From NCBI GenBank assembly GCA_030740295.1, contig JASLXP010000816.1, positions 1-5,432 of the forward strand: a stretch of 5,432 nt of DNA. The letters run 5' to 3'. The translations under genes were made by a program, and so were the position numbers. This stretch comes from Planctomycetota bacterium (GTDB lineage Bacteria; Planctomycetota; PUPC01; JACPCR01). The notes beneath the pieces were generated by a model. The model searched no databases, was not told where the DNA came from, and saw only the letters and a program-made list of their open reading frames with translations. Shown piece after piece: positions 1 through 4,976 of this stretch (the stretch's first letter is position 1; each line of letters starts with the position of its first letter).

Positions 1-891
1 CGGAAGTCTCCGCACAGATTCGCCATTCACCTTGACGATTTGGTCCTTTACCTTGATGCCCACCTCGGCCGCAGGAGAGTTGCCGGTCACTCGCACGATG
101 TTCAGGAAAGGTGTCCGGATCGCGGGTGTAAGCTGAATACCGATCCCCACAAATTCCTGTCCGCTGCGGCCTTGATGCAAATCATCAACGTCCGGGCTGT
201 CCTCGCCGCGGCTGTAAAGACTGAACGGGTTGGCACCGTTCTCAGCGAAGGAGGTGGAACTGATCTCCCACGCGCCGGAGCGTGGCGACCAGACACCTGC
301 GACCTGCTCGCGCATGAAGTCGTCTGAGAAATAGATGTTGCCCATCCGGCGATGGATGGGTGCGGTCAGTTCCACTGCGTCGGGGTCGAATGCGACGGAG
401 GGGTTGGCATCATTTCCAAGCCCGAGACCGTCCGAGGCGAGCAGAACTTTATCATCCTTGAGCACCACGATGCGGCCGTTGCGGCGCATGACACGCATGG
501 TCGCTCCCTCGGTCAGATCGGGGAGAGTGACTTCGGCAACGGGCCACTCTGTCTGTGGCGTCACCCATTGAAGGATGAGTTTGTCATCCCAGAAGAGCAG
601 GCGATGTTTCTGGTCGTCTTCCTTGTCAAAATCGATGTATGCCTTGATCTTTTCGCCCTTCAGATGAAACCCGAAGAGGTAGCCCACCCGTGGAACTGTG
701 GTGGCCTTGGGACGCTTGGGATCCGCAGGATTCGAGGGCGAACCGAGAGTGACAGGTGCGGAGACCTTTGGCAGCAGGATCGAAAGCAGAACCGCGGCAC
801 AACCGAAGAGGGCCAAGACCGGCAGAATGTGATTCTTGAATGCCTTCATGTTGCGTCTGGTACAATTCTGATCCGAGTTCTGACCATTCAT
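1..891 (-). CDS. Membrane-anchored protein with probable LamG-like region and C-terminal PDZ domain (partial, runs off left edge)
   Basis: The minus frame is open from 891 to the window edge, giving 297 residues without a stop. I chose the start at 891 because AGGTG lies five bases upstream. An in-frame ATG at 849 lacks a ribosome binding site but starts right before the hydrophobic segment. Residues about 21-41 (ILPVLALFGCAAVLLSILLP) look like a membrane anchor. LFGC inside it resembles a lipobox if 849 is used, but the hydrophobic run continues past the Cys, so an anchor is more likely. Residues about 65-235 are beta-rich. They include RRNGRIVVLKDDKVLL and FSDDFMREQVAGVW..GAWEIS, patterns I associate with concanavalin/LamG-like jelly rolls; this is a tentative fold call. 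From residue about 247, FVGIGIQL followed by NSPAAEVGIKVKDQIVKVNG is a clear PDZ domain, cut before its end. The likely location is periplasmic, tethered to the membrane. It probably shares an operon with the PDZ gene just upstream. The exact function is unknown. Confidence 0.82.
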   Translation of the reverse strand, partial: MNGQNSDQNCTRRNMKAFKNHILPVLALFGCAAVLLSILLPKVSAPVTLGSPSNPADPKRPKATTVPRVGYLFGFHLKGEKIKAYIDFDKEDDQKHRLLFWDDKLILQWVTPQTEWPVAEVTLPDLTEGATMRVMRRNGRIVVLKDDKVLLASDGLGLGNDANPSVAFDPDAVELTAPIHRRMGNIYFSDDFMREQVAGVWSPRSGAWEISSTSFAENGANPFSLYSRGEDSPDVDDLHQGRSGQEFVGIGIQLTPAIRTPFLNIVRVTGNSPAAEVGIKVKDQIVKVNGESVRRLP

Positions 892-893
892 CC

Positions 894-926
894 CTTCACC
901 TGCGGGGCGAGCCGCAGGGGGTGAAG
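894..926 (-). promoter_or_regulatory. Hairpin containing the ribosome binding site of the downstream PDZ gene
   Basis: Read on the minus strand, CTTCACCCCCTGCGG pairs with CCGCAGGTGAAG across a 6-nt loop, giving a 12-bp GC-rich stem with a 3-nt bulge. The right arm contains AGGTG, the likely Shine-Dalgarno sequence for the ATG at 891, and ends two bases before that ATG. No T-run follows, so it does not look like a Rho-independent terminator. Its position suggests it lowers translation of the second gene or protects an RNA-processing end. The structure is seen; the role is inferred. Confidence 0.5.
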
Positions 927-967
927 AATTCAGCTAAGCTCTGATCGACAACCCAACCTATCGCCAT

Positions 968-1732
968 CTAGCGCTTCCGGCTGCCGAGCTCCATCTTGAG
1001 GGGGAACTCTCTGCCGTTCCTGAACAGATCCAGTGAAACAGCCTCGCCCGGCCTTTTTCCGGCCAGGATTTTTTCCAGTTGGGCGCTGCTCTTGAGGGGG
1101 TCATCATTTATCCGCATCAGGACGTCGTTGGCCTGGATGCCGGCTTTATCCGCGGGCTGGCCGGGTGAGACCTTTACTATCCAGAGCCCGAACTCCTCAG
1201 GATACTTGAGCCGCTTGCCGATGGCCTTGTCCACAGCCATGGGCGTGATCCCGAGGAAGGCCTTCTGATCGTTAAGAATGACCTTTTCGTTCCCGCCCAG
1301 TTGAATCGCCCCGCCGTCAACTGCGAGTTTGAGGATATCAGCCTTGGGGTCTATTCCATCTCGCTTTTTCACCGGTTTCTTGGTGACCGGGCCAACAATG
1401 ACCGGTAATTTTCTGGGCGCCTCGGGCTTGTCTCTTCTCCGGATCATTCTCTCAGCCTGAAAGCGGGCCGTGGGTTGTGCAGAGCTCCTGACCTGTGCCA
1501 GTTCACGCTCCAGCCTCACCGTCTCCTCCCTGGCCGCTTTGACCTGAGAGCGCACGACATCCAGGTTAGTCTGCTGCTCGTCGTAGGCATTCTTGAACGT
1601 TTCGAGCGTAGTGCGCGTTTCATCCAGAAGCTGGTGAGTCTGCTCCTGGGACTGCCTGACATTGTGGAGGGCAAGGCCGGAAACAATGACGGCAATCAGA
1701 CCCGCCAGCCCTCCTATTCGTTCTGCTAACAT
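968..1732 (-). CDS. Membrane-anchored coiled-coil PDZ-domain protein
   Basis: This is a complete 254-residue protein. Residues 7-23 (GGLAGLIAVIVSGLALH) form one hydrophobic segment that should anchor it in the inner membrane. Residues about 27-82 are rich in Gln, Glu, Arg and Leu and look like a coiled coil. A basic, Pro-rich linker follows (about 97-125). Residues about 158-247 are a PDZ domain: FLGI is the carboxylate-binding loop, followed by GLWIVKVSPGQPADKAGIQANDVLMRIND. No protease domain is present, so it is not DegP/HtrA. The anchor, coiled coil and PDZ order resembles GspC-type or other scaffold proteins, but I see no specific GspC signature. The ATG at 1732 has no clear Shine-Dalgarno sequence, yet the membrane segment begins a few residues after it, which supports the start. 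It lies 76 nt upstream of the second PDZ gene, consistent with one operon transcribed from the promoter near 1781-1809. Partner or substrate unknown. Confidence 0.85.
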   Translation of the reverse strand: MLAERIGGLAGLIAVIVSGLALHNVRQSQEQTHQLLDETRTTLETFKNAYDEQQTNLDVVRSQVKAAREETVRLERELAQVRSSAQPTARFQAERMIRRRDKPEAPRKLPVIVGPVTKKPVKKRDGIDPKADILKLAVDGGAIQLGGNEKVILNDQKAFLGITPMAVDKAIGKRLKYPEEFGLWIVKVSPGQPADKAGIQANDVLMRINDDPLKSSAQLEKILAGKRPGEAVSLDLFRNGREFPLKMELGSRKR

Positions 1733-1780
1733 GTTTCAAAGGTGAAGAGTAAAAAATCGCATGAGAATTAAGCAGAACGG

Positions 1781-1809
1781 ATTTAACCAACCGGCCACAA
1801 GAGTGTCAA
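1781..1809 (-). promoter_or_regulatory. Candidate sigma70-type promoter for the PDZ operon
   Basis: On the minus strand a perfect TTGACA (-35, 1804-1809) is followed after 17 bases by TTAAAT (-10, 1781-1786, 4 of 6 consensus matches). Transcription would start near 1774, leaving a leader of about 40 nt before the ATG at 1732. The spacing and perfect -35 make this the best promoter match in the window. Confidence 0.5.
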
Positions 1810-1828
1810 CGGCGGGCACACATCAGTC

Positions 1829-1857
1829 TTGACTTCATCGGAACGAACCTATATTTT
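1829..1857 (+). promoter_or_regulatory. Candidate promoter for the sugar phosphate isomerase gene
   Basis: TTGACT (1829-1834) is followed after 17 bases by TATTTT (1852-1857), or after 15 bases by the better -10 match TATATT (1850-1855). The start site would be near 1862-1864, giving a leader of about 100 nt. The leader contains the short palindrome CCCGATCATCGGG (1899-1911), which might be an operator or a small hairpin. The element is divergent from, and only about 20 bp from, the promoter of the PDZ operon. Confidence 0.4.
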
Positions 1858-1962
1858 CTGAGCCTCTTGAGGGCACCGAAAATACTTGGGCAGACGTTCC
1901 CGATCATCGGGGATACACACGACATTCACCTTTATTCATCCAAACCTTCGTGGAGATAAACC

Positions 1963-2967
1963 ATGGCAAGACCATGCACTCTATTTACCGGCCAGTGGGC
2001 TGACCTGCCGTTTGAGGAAATGTGCAAGAAAGCAAAAAGCTTCGGATATGACGGGCTCGAGCTCGCCTGCTGGGGCGACCACTTCGAAGTCGATAAGGCT
2101 TCCAAGAGCAAAACCTACTGCAAAGAAAAACTGGCCACCCTCGCCAAACATGACCTGAAGGTCTTTGCCATCAGCAGCCACCTGGTCGGGCAATGCGTCT
2201 GCGACAACATCGATTCCCGGCACAAGGACATCCTGTTTTCCGCTGAACACGTCTGGGGCGATGGCGATCCTGAAGGCGTCCGCAAACGCGCCGCAAAGGA
2301 AATGATAGCCACGGCCCGCGCGGCAAAGAATCTCGGCGTCAGTGTGGTGAACGGTTTCACCGGCTCATCCATCTGGCATCTTCTTTACTCATTCCCGCCG
2401 GTCGATCCCAAGACGATTGATAATGGCTTCAAGGATTTCGGCAAGCGCTGGAAACCGATACTGAAGCAGTTCAACAAGCTCGGCATCCGCTTCGGACTGG
2501 AAGTGCACCCGACCGAGATCGCTTTCGATATCGCCTCGTCTGAACGGGCCATCGAAGCCGTCGATGGGGACAAGGCCTTCGGTTTCAACTACGATCCGAG
2601 CCACCTCGGCTACCAGGGTGTGGACTACGTGAAGTTCATCCGCAAGTTCGCCGACCGCATCTATCACGTGCACATGAAAGACGTGTACTGGTCAGACACA
2701 CCGACCGAGGCCGGTGTCTTCGGTGGACACCTCGGTTTCGGCGATGCCCGACGTTTCTGGGATTTCCGATCCCTCGGCCGCGGAAGCATTGACTTCGAGG
2801 AAATCATTCGTGCCCTCAACGACGTCAAGTACGCGGGCCCACTCTCAGTAGAATGGGAGGACAGCGGAATGGACCGCGAGCACGGCGCCACCGAAGCCTG
2901 CACATTCGTCAAGAATGTCGATTTCCCGTCATCCGACAGAGCCTTCGACGCTGCTTTTGAGGATTAG
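1963..2967 (+). CDS. Sugar phosphate isomerase/epimerase (xylose isomerase-like TIM barrel)
   Basis: This is a complete 334-residue member of the xylose isomerase-like TIM-barrel (AP endonuclease family 2) superfamily. Such enzymes isomerise or epimerise sugars or polyols using a divalent metal. Likely metal and active-site residues are E180 (GLEVHPTE), D211 and H214 (NYDPSHLG), H235/H237 with K239-D240 (HVHMKD) and E297 (SVEWED), each at the end of a predicted beta strand. H73 in SSHL is also a conserved-looking position. The N-terminal strand [29 protein letters not shown] fits the first barrel turn. Residues about 241-275 are a long loop before [10 protein letters not shown]. There is no signal peptide, so it is cytoplasmic. 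GGAG lies about eight bases before the ATG. The gene ends in two consecutive TAG codons. It is a single-gene unit closed by the terminator at 3034-3060. The exact substrate cannot be read from sequence. Confidence 0.9.
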   Translation: MARPCTLFTGQWADLPFEEMCKKAKSFGYDGLELACWGDHFEVDKASKSKTYCKEKLATLAKHDLKVFAISSHLVGQCVCDNIDSRHKDILFSAEHVWGDGDPEGVRKRAAKEMIATARAAKNLGVSVVNGFTGSSIWHLLYSFPPVDPKTIDNGFKDFGKRWKPILKQFNKLGIRFGLEVHPTEIAFDIASSERAIEAVDGDKAFGFNYDPSHLGYQGVDYVKFIRKFADRIYHVHMKDVYWSDTPTEAGVFGGHLGFGDARRFWDFRSLGRGSIDFEEIIRALNDVKYAGPLSVEWEDSGMDREHGATEACTFVKNVDFPSSDRAFDAAFED

Positions 2968-3010
2968 TAGTCTTGGCGCTCCGCGAGGATTAGTAGTCTT
3001 GGCGCTCCGC
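2959..3010 (+). repeat. Exact 26-bp tandem duplication spanning the isomerase stop codon
   Basis: The unit GAGGATTAGTAGTCTTGGCG plus CTCCGC occurs twice in direct succession (2959-2984 and 2985-3010) with no mismatch. The first copy encodes the last two residues (Glu-Asp) and the stop of the isomerase gene. The second copy is noncoding. Perfect identity suggests a recent slippage or duplication event. The unit is not a multiple of three, but since the stop lies in the first copy the protein is unchanged. Confidence 0.95.
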
Positions 3011-3033
3011 GACAAGAGAATGTGAGATCAGAT

Positions 3034-3060
3034 ACGCCCGGCCTCTGTGCCGGGCGTTTT
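3034..3060 (+). terminator. Rho-independent terminator after the isomerase gene
   Basis: A perfect 9-bp stem (ACGCCCGGC with GCCGGGCGT) closes a 6-nt loop CTCTGT and is followed by TTTT. It lies 66 nt after the isomerase stop. The T-run is short, but the GC-rich stem is strong. No matching A-run precedes it, so efficient bidirectional termination is not expected. Confidence 0.85.
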
Positions 3061-3271
3061 AGGTTGGGCACTGTTCCTCGCCATCTGGTATGTCAAAACT
3101 AGAGATCTGAGTTGCCCCATAGTCGGACACATAGCAACTCTGTTCGTATTCTTCAGCGGAGTATTGGACTGAGAGAAGCTCTAGCAAAGTCACTCGACCC
3201 TTGCCTTCAGCGCACGTGACAGTGACCAGAATTGTTTCATGAAAATAATCGGTGTCCTGCGACGGTGTCGT
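3059..3271 (-). pseudogene. Possible remnant of a small gene (stop-free minus frame without a start)
   Basis: This frame reads 70 codons to a TAA at 3059-3061. The translation is protein-like and acidic, with ETILVTVTCAEG, VTLLELLSVQYSAEEYEQ and ISSFDIPDGEEQC. An in-frame TGA sits immediately upstream (3272-3274) and there is no ATG. An ATG at 3277 in another frame begins MNDTVAGH and stops after 12 codons, so one frameshift could join the two. I do not recognise the family. A chance open frame of this length is quite possible. Confidence 0.22.
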
Positions 3272-3360
3272 TCATCGCCCGGGATCTGTCAGTTCAGACG
3301 TTCTTCGTTAGGCTTTGAGTCTCAAATTGCCCGCGGGACGCTTGTGGGTAGAATAAGGCT
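3062..3360. other. Intergenic stretch between the isomerase terminator and the HNH pair
   Basis: Apart from the uncertain minus-strand remnant and the promoter candidate at its right end, I see no gene, RNA or mobile element here. It separates the isomerase unit from the two-gene HNH module and may be an old junction of an inserted segment. Confidence 0.5.
3327..3354 (+). promoter_or_regulatory. Candidate promoter abutting the start of the small helical protein gene
   Basis: TTGCCC (3327-3332, -35 with 4 of 6 matches) and TAGAAT (3349-3354, -10 with 5 of 6 matches) are separated by 16 bases. Transcription would begin about seven bases later, at or next to the ATG at 3361, giving a leaderless or nearly leaderless mRNA. 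The weak AAGG only three bases before the ATG fits a start that does not depend on a normal ribosome binding site. Confidence 0.33.
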
Positions 3361-3591
3361 ATGACTCGGGTATACGAAGAAATCGTTGACTTCATCGCGA
3401 CGGAGACGGCCCCAGACAAGCTTGTCAGATTCGAGGCTTCCGAGCAGACGAAGACTCGCGTCGCGGATCTGATTCAGCGAGAGAAGACAAGCGGCCTTAC
3501 AGCGGAAGAGGTGTCTGAACTTGATCACTTCCTTAAGCTGGAACACCTGATGCGTCTGGCCAAGGCCCGGGCAAGGTCATCGTCTTCGTGA
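3361..3591 (+). CDS. Small charged helical protein paired with the HNH protein
   Basis: This 76-residue protein has no cysteine, signal peptide or membrane segment. It is rich in Glu, Lys, Arg and Leu and should be mostly alpha-helical: residues about 1-15 (VYEEIVDFIA), 25-44 (ASEQTKTRVADLIQREK) and 46-72 (LTAEEVSELDHFLKLEHLMR then LAKARA). The last part, SELDHFLKLEHLMRLAKARA, matches my memory of a conserved tail in small uncharacterised proteins encoded just before HNH genes in several phyla; this recollection is not a search result. Its TGA is followed after one base by the ATG of the HNH gene, which has no ribosome binding site, so the two are probably translationally coupled. A role as regulator, inhibitor or subunit of the HNH protein is inference. 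A family name is not known to me. Confidence 0.78.
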   Translation: MTRVYEEIVDFIATETAPDKLVRFEASEQTKTRVADLIQREKTSGLTAEEVSELDHFLKLEHLMRLAKARARSSSS

Positions 3592-3592
3592 C

Positions 3593-4042
3593 ATGAGTAG
3601 CTACGTAAGTGCTGAGTTGCGGCGTCTAGTAAGATCGCGGGCAAACGGTCTGTGCGAGTATTGCCTGATCGACGAGACCGACACCTTCCTGGGCTGCCAG
3701 ATCGACCACATCATCAGCGAAAAACATGGCGGACCCACCGAGCCGCAAAATCTGGCCTATGCCTGTGCCTTCTGCAATCGTGCGAAGGGTTCAGATATCG
3801 GCTCCATCGCTCAGAGCACTGGGGCGTTCACTCGGTTCTTTGACCCGCGCAAGGATCATTGGGGTGATCATTTTGGGCTGAGGAAAGCGCTCATCGATCC
3901 GCGTACTCCGATCGGTGAAGCCACCTCACGGATACTCGGATTCAATGAGGCCGAGCGCGTGTTGGAGCGTAACGCATTGCAGGTCATGGGGAGGTATCCC
4001 CCAGGGCGAGCCCTCGGCGCCACCGGCAGGTCCGACACCTGA
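3593..4042 (+). CDS. HNH endonuclease-like protein
   Basis: This 149-residue protein has a clear HNH (beta-beta-alpha metal) fold. C21-E-Y-C24 and C58-A-F-C61 make two CxxC pairs for a structural zinc. D38-H39 in QIDHIISEKHGG gives the first catalytic His, N53 in PQNLAYAC the central Asn, and N62-R-A-K65 the last HNH position. The family is known to cut or nick DNA; an intact motif suggests this copy is active. A second half (about 77-136) with FFDPRKDHWGDHF, TPIGEATSRILGFNEAERVLERN and MGRYP follows the pattern of stand-alone HNH proteins of this type. The last 13 residues after GRYP (PGRALGATGRSDT) look unlike the rest and may be a replaced tail. It has no ribosome binding site of its own and starts one base after the preceding gene. 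It could act in defence, DNA repair or as a toxin; the sequence alone does not decide. Confidence 0.88.
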   Translation: MSSYVSAELRRLVRSRANGLCEYCLIDETDTFLGCQIDHIISEKHGGPTEPQNLAYACAFCNRAKGSDIGSIAQSTGAFTRFFDPRKDHWGDHFGLRKALIDPRTPIGEATSRILGFNEAERVLERNALQVMGRYPPGRALGATGRSDT

Positions 4043-4287
4043 CAGATCGGTCAACAGGACCTGCAACGAATGCCGCAAGTGGCTCGGCGACAACATCGAA
4101 TATTCCTCGAACACCTGTCTAATCCCACATCAACCGGGGCATAAATCCGGGGAATTCCCACCTGGGGCGAAGAATCGGCGGCCCATCGGGAAAGGACCTC
4201 GCCCTCCAAAAGGACTGCCAGAGTTCTCTACCCCATACCTTATCTGGTGTTGGTCCGAGGTCTGACCCACGCATAAGTGATTGAAAT

Positions 4288-4311
4288 CTCTGGCAGACAG
4301 GGCTTTGCCAG
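4288..4311 (+). other. Inverted repeat able to form two alternative hairpins
   Basis: CTGGCA (4290-4295) pairs with TGCCAG (4306-4311) over a 10-nt loop. The same strand, extended as CTCTGGCAG (4288-4296), pairs over nine bases with CTGCCAGAG at 4215-4223. The two pairings exclude each other. This could be chance, a repeat scar or an RNA structure. Confidence 0.3.
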
Positions 4312-4456
4312 TGATTGTCCTTGAATTGGTACCATGCTTGCTTAAGCGGCGCGGGCAGCGGGTCAACTTCAAGTTCTGACGTAAGTTTTGCCTTAATTTT
4401 GCGCACCTGGAAAAGAATCGAGCAATTCTGTCCTTCCAGAGTTCAAAAAAGAGGCG

Positions 4457-4485
4457 TTTACGACTATCAAGCGGCCCATTTTATT
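4457..4485 (+). promoter_or_regulatory. Weak candidate promoter for the zinc-ribbon gene
   Basis: TTTACG (4457-4462) and TTTATT (4480-4485) are separated by 17 bases and each match four of six consensus positions. The start site would be near 4492, leaving a leader of about 16 nt containing GAGAG before the ATG at 4508. Confidence 0.22.
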
Positions 4486-4507
4486 TCTTTACTCCCGAGA
4501 GCGAATC

Positions 4508-4714
4508 ATGCGTAACCTGCCCACCAGCGAATCAACGCAGTGTCCCGTCTGTCTGAAGAGGGAATCCAAAACCTACCACACCTCGCTTTGCGTGTGCAAG
4601 GTATGCGGCACCTACTTTCAGATTGTTTCTGAACCTAAGCCCCAGGAAACATTGAAAACAGAAATCAGTAAACACCCGGTTCTCTTGCAGCAGGAAAAGG
4701 CTGCGGTTGTCTGA
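4508..4714 (+). CDS. Small zinc-ribbon protein
   Basis: This 68-residue protein has C12-P-V-C15 and C30-K-V-C33 as two CxxC knuckles separated by a short hairpin, with an extra Cys at 28. The CKVCGTYFQ end of the second knuckle is typical of zinc ribbons. The residues after about 42 are charged, lack cysteines and are probably disordered or helical. Small single zinc ribbons usually bind nucleic acid or protein, but no specific family is recognisable. The ribosome binding site is weak (GAGAG, seven bases from the ATG). The gene stands alone between two gene-poor stretches. An opposing frame overlaps its 3' end, but that translation is much less protein-like. Real gene is more likely than not. 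Confidence 0.62.
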   Translation: MRNLPTSESTQCPVCLKRESKTYHTSLCVCKVCGTYFQIVSEPKPQETLKTEISKHPVLLQQEKAAVV

Positions 4715-4768
4715 TCCCAGGCGAACCAGTCCGGCATCTGCCTGACTCCCCAAGGTTGGCATCTCTTG

Positions 4769-4799
4769 AGCGAGTGGCCTCTCGGCTTTCCCACTCGCT
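4769..4799 (+). terminator. 9-bp inverted repeat after the zinc-ribbon gene, possible transcription end
   Basis: AGCGAGTGG pairs perfectly with CCACTCGCT over a 13-nt loop, 54 nt after the zinc-ribbon stop. No T-run follows on either strand, so it is not a standard intrinsic terminator. It may stabilise the 3' end of the transcript, or be a dyad binding site. Confidence 0.35.
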
Positions 4800-4913
4800 G
4801 ACAAATCTGCGGCATCCCCAAAAACTCTGATCTTTTATCTGCCAGATTGCATCCCTTTCTGCCCGGGAAGTGTGTATCTGCCACGAGGGCTCCTTTGTTC
4901 GAGGACAGGATTT

Positions 4914-4941
4914 ACAGAAAGGACCGGGCATGAAGCCCAGG
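4914..4941 (-). terminator. Weak terminator candidate downstream of the right-edge gene
   Basis: On the minus strand CCTGGGC pairs with GCCCGG around TTCAT, with one bulged base, and is followed by TCCTTTCTGT. It lies about 35 nt after the stop of the gene at 4977. The stem is short and the T-run interrupted, so the call is tentative. Confidence 0.28.
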
Positions 4942-4976
4942 CGGCCAGGAAGGCGCGTCGAGTGATGCCGGACAGG

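Larger units (their letters stand above)
4043..4507. other. Intergenic stretch with inverted repeats and no convincing gene
   Basis: The open frames here (for example minus 4119-4406, GTG start, no ribosome binding site, Trp- and Pro-rich product) do not look like ordinary proteins. The stretch holds the palindrome GGGAATTCCC (4150-4159). It also has CTGCCAGAG (4215-4223), complementary to CTCTGGCAG (4288-4296), which can alternatively pair with TGCCAG (4306-4311). It may be a degenerate repeat, an unrecognised RNA, or the far edge of the segment carrying the HNH pair. Confidence 0.45.

Noticed and set aside
352..924. Plus-strand frame of 190 codons
   Set aside because: It lies antisense to the PDZ-containing gene at 1-891, whose translation shows clear domains; the plus-strand product looks like a shadow.
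1475..1729. Plus-strand frame of 84 codons
   Set aside because: It is antisense to the coiled-coil part of the PDZ gene and has no recognisable domain.
968..1732. Type II secretion protein GspC
   Set aside because: The anchor-coiled coil-PDZ order is similar, but there is no recognisable homology region and no other secretion gene nearby.
2389..2673. Minus-strand frame of 94 codons inside the isomerase gene
   Set aside because: It is fully antisense to a strongly supported enzyme and its composition reflects the complement of that gene.
3307..3313. GTTAGGC, matching an integron attC core site, shortly before the small helical protein gene
   Set aside because: I found no matching RYYYAAC partner within about 150 bases upstream and no attC-like arms, so one seven-base match is not enough. 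A profile search for attC sites would settle it.
3915..4265. Plus-strand frame with a CNEC motif overlapping the HNH gene end
   Set aside because: Its first third overlaps the HNH gene in another frame, it has only one CxxC pair, and no ribosome binding site supports a start.
4932..4965. Plus-strand 11-codon frame beginning MKPRRPGRR with AAAGGA upstream
   Set aside because: It is too short and repetitive to support as a gene, and it sits in the 3' flank of the minus-strand gene at 4977.
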